64,000 bases of DNA from NCBI GenBank assembly GCA_037903355.1, contig JBAJFE010000038.1, positions 1,364,001 to 1,428,000 on the forward strand, in the 5' to 3' direction. Below are positions 54,150 to 62,980 of the stretch, piece by piece. Within the stretch, counting starts at the first letter, position 1. Every line of letters begins with the position of its first letter. This DNA comes from Trichuris trichiura. Lineage: Eukaryota > Nematoda > Enoplea > Trichinellida > Trichuridae. The notes beneath the pieces are model-generated. The model searched no databases, was not told where the DNA came from, and worked only from the letters and a program-made list of their open reading frames with translations. The position numbers and the translations under genes were made by a program.

Positions 54150-55103
54150 CTAGAGGATTCCGCGCATTACTGAGCGTGGATGGTGCGATGAGAAATTAAG
54201 ATATTGGTCAGTGTGTGTTGGTTTTCTGTAAACTCTGGTTTTTAGTCCTTGATAAGTGCGAATAATCAGTGTGTCAAGGAAGGGGAGGGTTCGGTTTGAT
54301 TCTTTCTCCATTGTAAAAACGATTTGATTGGGGCATACACTGTTAAGAAATTCTAGAAACTGTTCTTCCTTCCCATCTTTGATAATTACGAAGATGTCGT
54401 CTACGTATCTTTTGAATAGTCGTGGGGCTATATGCCTATCTACCGTTTTCAACATTTGCCTTTCAAAACTCTCCATGAATATTTCGGCCAGGATAGGAGA
54501 TAGTGGGTTGCCCATAGGGACACCGTTAGATTGTTTGTAGAACTTATTATCGAACATGAAGTAATTGCTATCTTGCATACAGAATGATACCAACTTGACA
54601 ATGTGGAAAGGATTTAACTTGGTTCTGGTGAACAAATTTGTGTCTGTATTGAGGAGATTGTATAGTGTATCGAGAGTTTTCGAAATCGGAATGCTAGGGA
54701 ATAAATCTTTTACATCGTAGCTAACTAAGATTTCGTCCGGTTCTAGATGGTATTCTCGTATTTCGTTGACGAAGGTGTTACTATTTTTGACGAAGGACGG
54801 TTCTTTGCCAGTTAGTGGTTTGATCACCTTTTTCAAATATCGGCTGAGCTCACTTGTGGTGCTGTTAATTGTGGAAACTATTGGTCTTAGTGGGACCTCC
54901 GGTTTGTGCACTTTAGGCAGGCCGTAGAGCTGAGGGGGTCTGTAATTTGATGTGAACCTAAGATGCTTCGCTATCTTGATGATTTCTGGTTCCTTGGTTT
55001 CTGTGCCGTATGTCATGAGAAGGGAACGAAGATTCTTCCGTGACGATTCTGTAGGGTCATTGGGCAAAGGTGTATAACTGTCAGTGTTCAAGATAGTCAT
55101 CAT
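54150..55103 (-). CDS. PLE reverse transcriptase domain, left copy
   Basis: The 317-codon frame from MMTILNTDS holds the PLE RT core: LYGLPKVHKPEVPLRPI, SYDVKDLFPSIPI (first catalytic aspartate), NGVPMGNPLSPILAEIF and KRYVDDIFVI (the YVDD catalytic pair), then TLPFLDTLI and a Y/R/K-rich thumb ending SVMRGIL. It stops at TAG; the endonuclease continues in the same frame right after it. Upstream, a 4-base deletion (missing AGAT before AAAGGC) breaks the link to the N-terminal region, and that region is truncated. The RT core is intact in this copy but not in the right copy. Confidence 0.88.
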   Translation of the reverse strand: MMTILNTDSYTPLPNDPTESSRKNLRSLLMTYGTETKEPEIIKIAKHLRFTSNYRPPQLYGLPKVHKPEVPLRPIVSTINSTTSELSRYLKKVIKPLTGKEPSFVKNSNTFVNEIREYHLEPDEILVSYDVKDLFPSIPISKTLDTLYNLLNTDTNLFTRTKLNPFHIVKLVSFCMQDSNYFMFDNKFYKQSNGVPMGNPLSPILAEIFMESFERQMLKTVDRHIAPRLFKRYVDDIFVIIKDGKEEQFLEFLNSVCPNQIVFTMEKESNRTLPFLDTLIIRTYQGLKTRVYRKPTHTDQYLNFSSHHPRSVMRGIL

Positions 55104-55426
55104 TTTTTCGTTGTAGGTAGTTCTGTCGAGTAGGACAATTCTATTGCCTTTGCTTTAGTTATAATTCTATCAGGCTGCCTTTTAAGTCGATTTAAGCAGT
55201 TGACCTCATATCGGCTTAAGTTTGGGGTGGTGTTGAAGCGGTGATCTAGGATTAACGTAGATAAATCCCGCTTGATCTGCGTGGCTTTCTGTGGATCAAC
55301 TGAAGATAGGCTATCTTCAACCGAGGCAATGATGTCAAGAAAGGGTGGCTGTTTAGGAGTTGGTACAAAGTTCAGTCCTTTTCTCAGGATAGTTTTTTCA
55401 CTTTCGTTTAGAGGTAAGGATTTATA

Positions 55427-55520
55427 AAAGTTTATTCAACGGGACACAGAAAATCCGTACAAAAGAAGCCAAAATGAAATTATTTGGTCCCGTACGAAGA
55501 CATTATATCTTCAAAACGAT
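55427..55520 (+). repeat. Partial 5' pseudo-LTR of the right PLE copy
   Basis: ATAAAAGTTTATTCAACGGG through CCCGTACGAAGACATTATA and CTTCAAAA is repeated at about 58232-58325. It lacks the hammerhead part, and its left edge abuts the truncated left copy. Confidence 0.8.
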
Positions 55521-55896
55521 ACAGGGTGTGTACGGAACACCCCTTCTGTCAGCAGCAAGACATCTAGAACAACTACACATAAAAGCGGGTCTTTTACAAG
55601 GAAAACTAACTTTCCTGCTGAAATGTAGAGATCATGGAACTCTACCCAAGTGCTTTCGACTAAAATGGGGTCAGAACCTGGACGAGCACTCCAAAAGAAT
55701 CTTGTTTTCAAGTGGAATGTCGCTATTAAGAAATGTCATAAGAAAACACAGATACACATTAGCCAATCTCCGAGCAGACTTTAATAGCAAGTTGGATTTT
55801 CTCAGAAGCCGGCTACATTATACGATTTACGAAGCCTTAATCAGACATGTGGACTTCGCCAAAAAACAGTCTGCAAATCGCAGAAACAAGTGCTAA
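55474..55896 (+). CDS. PLE N-terminal region, right copy
   Basis: The 140-codon ORF begins MKLFGPVRRHYIFK inside the pseudo-LTR tail and continues as basic, leucine-rich sequence (LLQGKLTFLLKCRDHG, RKHRYTLANLRADFNSKL). Position and composition fit the poorly conserved N-terminal part of PLE proteins. It ends in a stop at 55894-55896, and the next PLE segment continues in another frame from 55890 (KRKFESLQVRFP), so a frame break separates them. Confidence 0.6.
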   Translation: MKLFGPVRRHYIFKTIQGVYGTPLLSAARHLEQLHIKAGLLQGKLTFLLKCRDHGTLPKCFRLKWGQNLDEHSKRILFSSGMSLLRNVIRKHRYTLANLRADFNSKLDFLRSRLHYTIYEALIRHVDFAKKQSANRRNKC

Positions 55897-57300
55897 AAAG
55901 AAAATTTGAAAGCCTTCAGGTCAGATTCCCGACGACTACTCGAAACTCCTACAGAAATCCTCCGCAAAGAACCAGTGGTTCAGACCTAAACACAAAGGTA
56001 ATAAATCTCAGCTCCTTAGCTCTAAACGAAAGTGAAAAAACTATCCTGAGAAAAGGACTGAACTTTGTACCAACTCCTAAACAGCCACCCTTTCTTGACA
56101 TCATTGCCTCAGTTGAAGATAGCCTATCTTCAGTTGATCCACAGAAAGCCACGCAGATCAAGCGGGATTTATCTAACGCTAATCCTAGATCCACCGCTTC
56201 AACACCACCCCAAACTTAAGCCGATATGAGGTCAACTGCTTAAATCGACTAAAAGGCAGCCTGATAGAATTATAACTAAAGCAGATAAAGGCAATAGAAT
56301 TGTCCTACTCGACAGAACCACCTTACAACGAAAAAATGATGACTATCTTGAACACCGACAGTTATACAACTTTGCCCAATGACCCTACAGAATTGTCACG
56401 GAAGAATCTTCGTTCCCTTCTCATCACATACCGCACAGAAACCAAGGAACCAGAAATCATCAAGATAGCGAAGCATCTTAGGTTCACATCAAATTACAGA
56501 CCCCCTCAGCTCTACGGCCTGCCTAAAGTGCACAAACCGGAGGTCCCACTAAGACCAATAGTTTCCACAATTAACAGCACCACAAGTGAGCTCAGCCGAT
56601 ATTTGAAAAAGGTGATCAAACCACTAACTGGCAAAGAACCGTCCTTCGTCAAAAATAGTAACACCTTCGGCAACGAAATACGAGAATACCATCTAGAACC
56701 GGACGAAATCTTAGTTAGCTACGATGTAAAAGATTTATTCCCTAGCATTCCGATTTCGAAAACTCTCGATACACTATACAATCTCCTCAATACAGACACA
56801 AATTTGTTCACCAGAACCAAGTTAAATCCTTTCCACATTGTCAAGTTGGTATCATTCTGTATGCAAGATAGCAATTACTTCATGTTCGATAATAAGTTCT
56901 ACAAACAATCTAACGGTGTCCCTATGGGCAACCCACTATCTCCTATCCTGGCCGAAATATTCATGGAGAGTTTTGAAAGGCAAATGTTGAAAACGGTAGA
57001 TAGGCATATAGCCCCACGACTATTCACGACTATTCAAAAGATACGTAGACGACATCTTCGTAATTATCAAAGATGGGAAGGAAGAACAGTTTCTAGAATT
57101 TCTTAACAGTGTATGCCCCAATCAAATCGTTTTTACAATGGAGAAAGAATCAAACCGAACACTCCCCTTCCTTGACACACTGATTATTCGCACTTATCAA
57201 GGACTAAAAACCAGAGTTTACAGAAAACCAACACACACTGACCAATATCTTAATTTCTCATCGCACCATCCACGCTCAGTAATGCGCGGAATCCTCTAGG
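55890..57300 (+). pseudogene. PLE middle region and RT, right copy, broken
   Basis: Segments in successive frames read LNESEKTILRKGLNFVPTPK, then KADKGNRIVLLDRTT, then the RT core from MMTILNTDS with LYGLPKVHK, SYDVKDLFPSIPI and NGVPMGNPLSP. At about 57020-57040 a 10-base tandem duplication of CGACTATTCA shifts the frame just before the YVDD motif, so the ORF at 56300-57106 ends aberrantly. Further small indels lie near 56170 and 56325. Where comparable it is about 99% like the left copy. Confidence 0.85.
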
Positions 57301-57302
57301 GA

Positions 57303-58037
57303 ATGATTAACAGAGCAATCAATTTATGTGATCCAGAATTTCTTCGATCGGAATTCAACTACATTAGAAAAACATTCTACAAAAATGACTACCCCAAATC
57401 CTTTATTGACCAAGTATTCAAGCAAAAGCTGCGCAACCAGGAACCACGGCAACGAAGAAATTTGCCTGATATACGCTTAGTTATCCCCTATGTGGCAGGA
57501 CTAGGAGAAAAGATTGTCCAGTTAGGAAAACGGTTAGGGTTCCGGGTCTTTTTCAAAGACTTCCTCAACCTCAGGACAATTCTCCGGAAAGACAAAACGA
57601 AAATCCCAGAAAACAAAAGAACAGGATTAGTCTACGCAATCGAATGTCCCTGTTCAGGAGTGTACATTGGAGAAACGGGTAACACCCTCGAACACAGATT
57701 CAAGGAACACATAAAGGGGCTAACCACTTATAACAACGCAAAAAACATTCTTAGCAAAGGCAACAACCAAACAAGGCGACGTGGAAGACCAATATCAGAC
57801 CCGAGGATCACCATGGAGAAGGCAATACTATCCTCGGCTGTCGTGGAACACGCATCAAAATGCAATCTAAGCCTTGGCGCAAAAGTTTTATGTTATGAAA
57901 AGAATTTGCGCTTACGAAAAATCAAGGAAGCTCTATATATTAGAAACAATACAACCTACAACCGAGATAATGGAGCGGAAATAAATGAAATATGGACGAA
58001 TATTGTAACCCGCTCGAAATGTTGCTCGCTCAATTAA
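57303..58037 (+). CDS. PLE GIY-YIG endonuclease, right copy
   Basis: The 244-codon frame from MINRAINLCDPEF includes a basic linker (QRRNLPDIRLVIPYV, EKIVQLGKRLGFRVF). The nuclease domain has LVYAIECPCSGVYIGETGNT, LEHRFKEHIKG, and SSAVVEHASKCNLSLG. It is the intact counterpart of the left copy. It is preceded in the same frame by the TAG stop after RGIL and would need read-through or a separate start. The domain makes the nick for target-primed reverse transcription. Confidence 0.88.
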   Translation: MINRAINLCDPEFLRSEFNYIRKTFYKNDYPKSFIDQVFKQKLRNQEPRQRRNLPDIRLVIPYVAGLGEKIVQLGKRLGFRVFFKDFLNLRTILRKDKTKIPENKRTGLVYAIECPCSGVYIGETGNTLEHRFKEHIKGLTTYNNAKNILSKGNNQTRRRGRPISDPRITMEKAILSSAVVEHASKCNLSLGAKVLCYEKNLRLRKIKEALYIRNNTTYNRDNGAEINEIWTNIVTRSKCCSLN

Positions 58038-58119
58038 ATTTGATTCACCCGCTCGAACTGCTGACGGACAAAGAGAAGAACTACAAGGCCCACTTTAAAA
58101 CACTGGCCTTTAAACAGCT

Positions 58120-58325
58120 ACAGACGTTGCACGTTACTAGTACACTTTAGTCATACGTCAATCCTTAGACCGCTGATGACGGGTCAAGTTCGGACCCGAA
58201 AGCTACGGACATTTTATTAAGAAAAGTTTATTAATAAAAGTTTATTCAACGGGACACAGAAAATCCGTACAAAAGAAGCCAAAATGAAATTATTTGGTCC
58301 CGTACGAAGACATTATATCTTCAAA
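58120..58325 (+). repeat. 3' pseudo-LTR of the right PLE copy
   Basis: It contains the hammerhead-like core (58170-58208), then TTTTATTAAGAAAAGTTTA, and the tail block ATTCAACGGGACACAGAAAA to CTTCAAAA. Its last 94 bases repeat 55427-55520. Confidence 0.8.
58170..58208 (+). ncRNA. Hammerhead-ribozyme-like motif (right PLE copy)
   Basis: CCG, CTGATGA, C, GGGTC-loop-GACCC, GAAA, AGCT, A, CGG. It is the mirror of 53242-53280. Confidence 0.7.
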
Positions 58326-58337
58326 ATAAAAGGTTTT

Positions 58338-60383
58338 TTAGCTTAAAAGAGCACATTCAAGCAACATGAATTAGAGATGAAATTCCTGAGCTAATAGTAC
58401 AGGAAATAATTATAATAATAATGGATTCACCAAAGAAAATGATCCATAAGTTATTTCATCATTAACTTTAATCGACTTAATAAATGCGATCAGCTTGATG
58501 CTAATGCGTTTGACGATTGCATTACTTTAGGTGGTGAACTTCGAGTATGCCATAAAAAATTGGTGAATTCGAGAAGGACTGTGCAAGCAAATGCATATAA
58601 TTTATAAGATTTACAAATTTTTAAAGCTTAAGCAGCGAAAAGTGTAACAAGATCAGATTTTCTAATTGATTTTATCACTCATCATTAATTATCTCTCTCT
58701 ATCCCCTCTGTCTGCATACACGTTTTGAAATCTGGATCTGCAGAGCGATACTGAAGCTCGCAGGATTACTGGGATTGGCATTGGTTCAATGCGATGTAAA
58801 AGTCGTGCGTAGCTTCACAAAATGCTACTCAGTTTGCTTTAGCATTTCTATTTTTATTTAATTGACCCTTCTAGCCGTTTTGAAATTTTCAAAATCCTAA
58901 GACTTTAGTTATTCGTTGTGGGGTAGTCATCAGCGTATAAGTAATCGCGAAAATGACTGTCAGATCCTGAACTACTGAAACCTTTTGAGCTTTGCATATC
59001 CGGTTTCTACTGATAACTGAAAACTGTTTATAATTCTTCCCTACCTGATACAAGCGTACTTAATAGAGATTCTTATCAATAATCCATGCACTAGTACTAA
59101 TAGTTAATGACCCATGGTTTAGTACAAGATGGGACGATGAATCGCGGATAACTTCAAATGTGCTCAGAAAAGTACAGCAGAAGATAATCGATTGAAATGT
59201 TAGAGCCAAGGAAACCCGTGGACTTTGAAACGCTAATCAATGGTAATCTTATGCTTCGTTTTTATACTTTACTTGTGTTGAAACTTGCAACAACAATGAT
59301 ATTTAGAGAAATAGCGTTTTAATTTTTAATCGATTTGCACCGTAAGCAGTGGGTTGCACTCTAGGTTGGAATTTCATTAGTTCACAAGTTTTCCATTGCC
59401 AAGGTGTAATAGAAGTCGCTGAAATGCGTCTTAAGCATAATTTCTCGTTTACAAGTTTCCTAATACCACCAACTTGTGTCCAACACGCGCAGTGTGATTA
59501 ATTAATTCAAAAAATGGTCAAACGTGCCGCTGCTAATATTGTCTATCTCTATTTGGCATCGCGAAATAGGACCTCAGATTTTAATCTCTCTTGACTGGAG
59601 TGGTTTGTTTTGAAATTTTGTCGTACCGCCATGTTGCTGGAGATCTGATCGTCAGGAACCACAGTCAACATTTTAACTTTGAAAAGAGATTTTTGTAAGG
59701 CTTGCTTTGCTTTCAGATTTCACGCGTCATTGAAAATAATCATTTTTGAATATGCGCACCGCCTTCTGGTAGGCAAAAGTTTTAGTAGCTCTTCGAACTT
59801 GCGTTCCATTGCTTCACTTCTTTATCAGCTGAGCACCTCTCAAGCAATTTAATTTTTCTTTTGTGTCGTCGATATTGACACGCTAACGTTACAAGTTAAT
59901 CGTTCTAAGGGGATTTCACTTGGGACCGTTTCCGAAGTCATAGAAAGTGTTGTTCTCTGCGGAGCTTTGTCGTTTTGTAATCAGTTTAGCTAAAGAACTG
60001 CCTTGGACTGTGTTCAGCGCGTGATAACTTGTCTTTTTCACTGTTGAGTAATGAAGCGCATCGATTTGCTATTTAATTAGAATTTCCGTAATTTATTTGA
60101 CCTTTTATGAAACGGTTTCACGTGTGATTTCATTCGGCAAAAGCAGCTGTTCCTTAGGTTATTTTTGAGAACTTTTCTTAACGCTCACCAGTTATGAAAC
60201 AAGGCTGCCTATAAACTAAATACAAAACAGTTGCGACCGCAGTGTGACGGCAAATTCAAAATTTTAATTCGGTTCAATAATAGGAAAGCAAATACCGATG
60301 GTTAGTTACCAATGCATCAAAAACACGCAGTGTTAGAAGATTTTTGAAGTATAATTTTTTTCCAAGGTTTCAAATAGTATGAA
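58338..60383. other. No gene identified
   Basis: A/T-rich with stops in all frames. No exon chain, RNA gene or transposon protein was recognised. Confidence 0.45.
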
Positions 60384-60652
60384 TCATCCAAATCGGAGAG
60401 CTCGTTCATCTCGGCTATTCCATGACGGTTTTTCACGCTGTTTGATAGCTGCATACGGATAGTACAGCCCACCGAACGCCATCGTCCTTCTCATGACTGC
60501 TTCTGGCAAAAGTTCCATCTGAGGTTCAAGGCCCTCAAGCGTCGATAGACCGTCGCTTCGTCGAAGAATCGCTCCTCGTGTGAGCGCAAGGGCTCTAGCA
60601 GGGGTCAGTAGCATGTTACTGAGGAGCATGCCAACGCAGAGCAGTAATACCC
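60384..60652 (-). CDS. Putative RFamide-type neuropeptide precursor exon
   Basis: An exon opens after a minus-strand acceptor (gctttag at about 60653) and runs to a stop at 60384. It starts with a hydrophobic stretch (VLLLCVGMLLSNMLLTPARA) that looks like a signal peptide. After dibasic RR sites it holds TMAFGGLYYPYAAIKQREK. It ends RDERALRFG followed by stop; a C-terminal LRFG is the usual precursor of an amidated -LRF peptide. The assignment rests on these features alone. The first exon or start is upstream, or translation starts at the ATG at 60629. Confidence 0.45.
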
Positions 60653-62736
60653 CTAAAGCGCAGAATCTTTACTCTTGTTAGTTAGGAGAGAAAATCTCGA
60701 ATATTCTTTTATAAATACATGCACTGTTCAATTGGTAAACTTAGTTACCAGAGGCCTACAAAGAGAACTTTCAGCACTTACTATGAACTCTATATGAGCA
60801 GTCGCATTTATTATAACTTTTGATACAAGAACAAGGAAAAGATTACCAACAGGTTTGATTCCTTTGTTCATGATCAAAATTTCAAGCAGGTAGATTGCTG
60901 CCCAATAAATGTATCTTATTCCCGCTGCTTCAAGGTAACGAATACAACTTCTGAGCTTTCGATCTGCTTATAAACGCTTAATCCAATAGATTTTTATCGT
61001 TGAATGGCAATGATCGAACCAATAAAGTGTGGTTACGGCGTAGCATTGCCAATCTTGCCGCCATCCTGCTTCCTTTTTGCTCATATATCACTGACATTTG
61101 GCAGAAAGGCGTAATGCCGTCAAAGAACCGATCGTTCGTACAGGAACGAATATAGCTGGAAGGAAAAAAATTACTTTACTTTCATGTTGGGAACATTAAT
61201 TTCTTCGTAGTCCAGACCAGTTTATTGAACTGGTGTGTACAAAGGCTTTAAATTAGCTGTTACTCTGAACATGTTTGCCTTCTTCTTGCCTTTGCCACGG
61301 CATGCTGCTCTGCTTTGGCATAAGGTACGATACTAAATAACTTCGACGTTGACTATTCATGATTCTGTGACGATGAATGCTTCGGAGATCTGCTTCCATG
61401 AACGGAGAGAGCGAATAGGGAACATCAGTCGGCAAGCCGTTCAACCAGCTATTCTTCTCAGCTTAAGATGTTCATCAAGAAATTAAGGTGTGTTACATGC
61501 AATTAGTAAAAAGCTTGACGGTTAACGTTTGGCCAAGCGTAATTTCTGATTATTTGCATATTCTGTAAAGAAAGCCATCAAAAAAAAATTGAACTATAAT
61601 AATAATACACTACGCTAACGCTAAAGACGGTAATGGGTGAATCCCAAAGACTAAATTGAATAAAAGGTTTCCATGACGGCCTAATAGGTTATTTTTATAT
61701 GTATAATGAAAACACATACCTGTTATGAAGAATTATATGTCTGATGTATTAATAATTGTCTATATGTTTATGTGATAGGGCGTGAATATTAACGAAGCAA
61801 CCATTGCATAATTGATTGATGCAATGGGCAACTTATGAGACAAATTGTGCTTGCAATAAAAAATTTTTTTTGCAACAACAAATAAACATTATGCCCAGTG
61901 TGTTAACTGCTAGTCGAAATATTCGCCTGCGATTACATGATACTTGGTGCTTTTGAAGTTCACTAAGAAAGCCCAGGAGCGAGAGTTCAATAATTTATTT
62001 TCCCTGTAGTCGTTAAAGAGAATCAGCAGTTGCAGGCATACAACGCGCTGCTTTGCTTCTGTCACCAAGTTTGAAAAAACCGCCTCAAAGAAGAGAAAAG
62101 TAACGTTGCCAGGTAGTTTTTCATTTAGTTTTTTTCACTACTCGTTCTTCCAATAAAAGAAACCCTGCAGGTCAAAAGTCCAGAAGCTGAATAGCGCTGT
62201 GATGCTTTTTCAATTAATGTGCTTGTTAGTAGGTTCCTGAAGCTTCATGAATTTTCTTACTTATTTTAATTTAACCGATGCGAAGTATAGTGGTTTCGCT
62301 GAGAGATTGTCCTTAGTTCGACGTTGCTGCTAAATGAGTTGATTGAAAACCTACGCTGAATACCCAAGATGTGTTTTTTTCTAGTTTCTTTCGCATATGA
62401 TCAATTTAAGAATAGTTTGGTCATTGTTTTTCATTTGCCCCCTCTTAGTTCCTCTGAGTAGTCTTCTAATTATGGCTTCGCAATTTTCATTACTATTTCC
62501 ACAGCAGTGGTGAGTAAGAATGCACTGTACCAAATTCATGTAATTAAACACAGTTGAATATGAACTTCTTCTGCTCGCTTACACGTAATAACTTTCGAAT
62601 GTACTAAACGATACACAGTTCTTAAACTTTAGGTGGTGGTTAGCAGAATTAATGTTCAATTGTTTTGAAGGTGTGTTATTTTGTAATGAATTGCTGAAAT
62701 TTCTTTTCAATTTTAGTATAGTTGCCATTAAATATA
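60653..62736. other. No confirmed gene; possible upstream exon of the peptide gene
   Basis: A minus-strand ORF at 61253-61444 is Q/R/S-rich and unrecognised. No clear first exon for the 60.4 kb gene could be chosen. The rest is A/T-rich. Confidence 0.35.
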
Positions 62737-62750
62737 CGCATTCATACCTG

Positions 62751-62966
62751 GCTTCTTTTTGCACGGATTTTCTATATCCCGTTGAAAAACTTTTATTAAT
62801 AAACTGTCCGTAGCTTTCGGGTCCGAACTTGACCCGTCATCAGCGGTCTAAGGATTGACGTATGAATAAAGTGCACTAGTAACGTGCCTAGAACTAGAAA
62901 ATCCGTACAAAAAGAAGCCAAAAATGAAATTATTTGGTCCCGTACGAAGACACTGTATCTTCAAAA
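62751..62966. mobile_element. Minimal PLE pseudo-LTR insertion with 14-bp TSD
   Basis: CGCATTCATACCTG flanks it directly (62737-62750 and 62967-62980). The left part is a minus-strand pseudo-LTR very close to that of the 53-58 kb PLE, with a hammerhead-like core. It is joined at about 62898 to the plus-strand tail block (GAAAATCCGTAC through CCCGTACGAAGACACTGTA to CTTCAAAA). The outer ends are the same as those of the 5.2 kb composite (GAAGC on the left, TTCAAAA on the right), but all coding sequence is absent. Confidence 0.88.
62808..62846 (-). ncRNA. Hammerhead-ribozyme-like motif
   Basis: Minus strand: CCG, CTGATGA, C, GGGTC-loop-GACCC, GAAA, AGCT, A, CGG. It is identical to the motif in the full PLE copies. 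Confidence 0.7.
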
Positions 62967-62980
62967 CGCATTCATACCTG

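Larger units (their letters stand above)
53170..58325. mobile_element. Composite of two inverted Penelope-like elements with 12-bp TSD
   Basis: ATAAAAGGTTTT occurs directly on both sides (53158-53169 and 58326-58337), so the 5.2 kb block behaves as one insertion. The left copy is minus strand (about 53170-55425), lacks the N-terminal region, and is joined head-to-head to a plus-strand copy (about 55427-58325). The plus copy has a partial pseudo-LTR at its 5' end and a complete one with a hammerhead at its 3' end. The two copies are nearly identical where they overlap. The outer ends are unequal: the right end runs to the full tail (CTTCAAAA), while the left stops about 50 bases short, at GAAGCC. 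PLEs encode an RT related to telomerase plus a GIY-YIG endonuclease. Both copies contain frame-breaking changes. Confidence 0.9.

Noticed and set aside
53170..58325. Endogenous retrovirus or LTR retrotransposon
   Set aside because: The RT has PLE-type motifs (YGLPKVHK, YVDD) fused to GIY-YIG, with no gag, protease, RNase H, integrase or env and only pseudo-LTRs.
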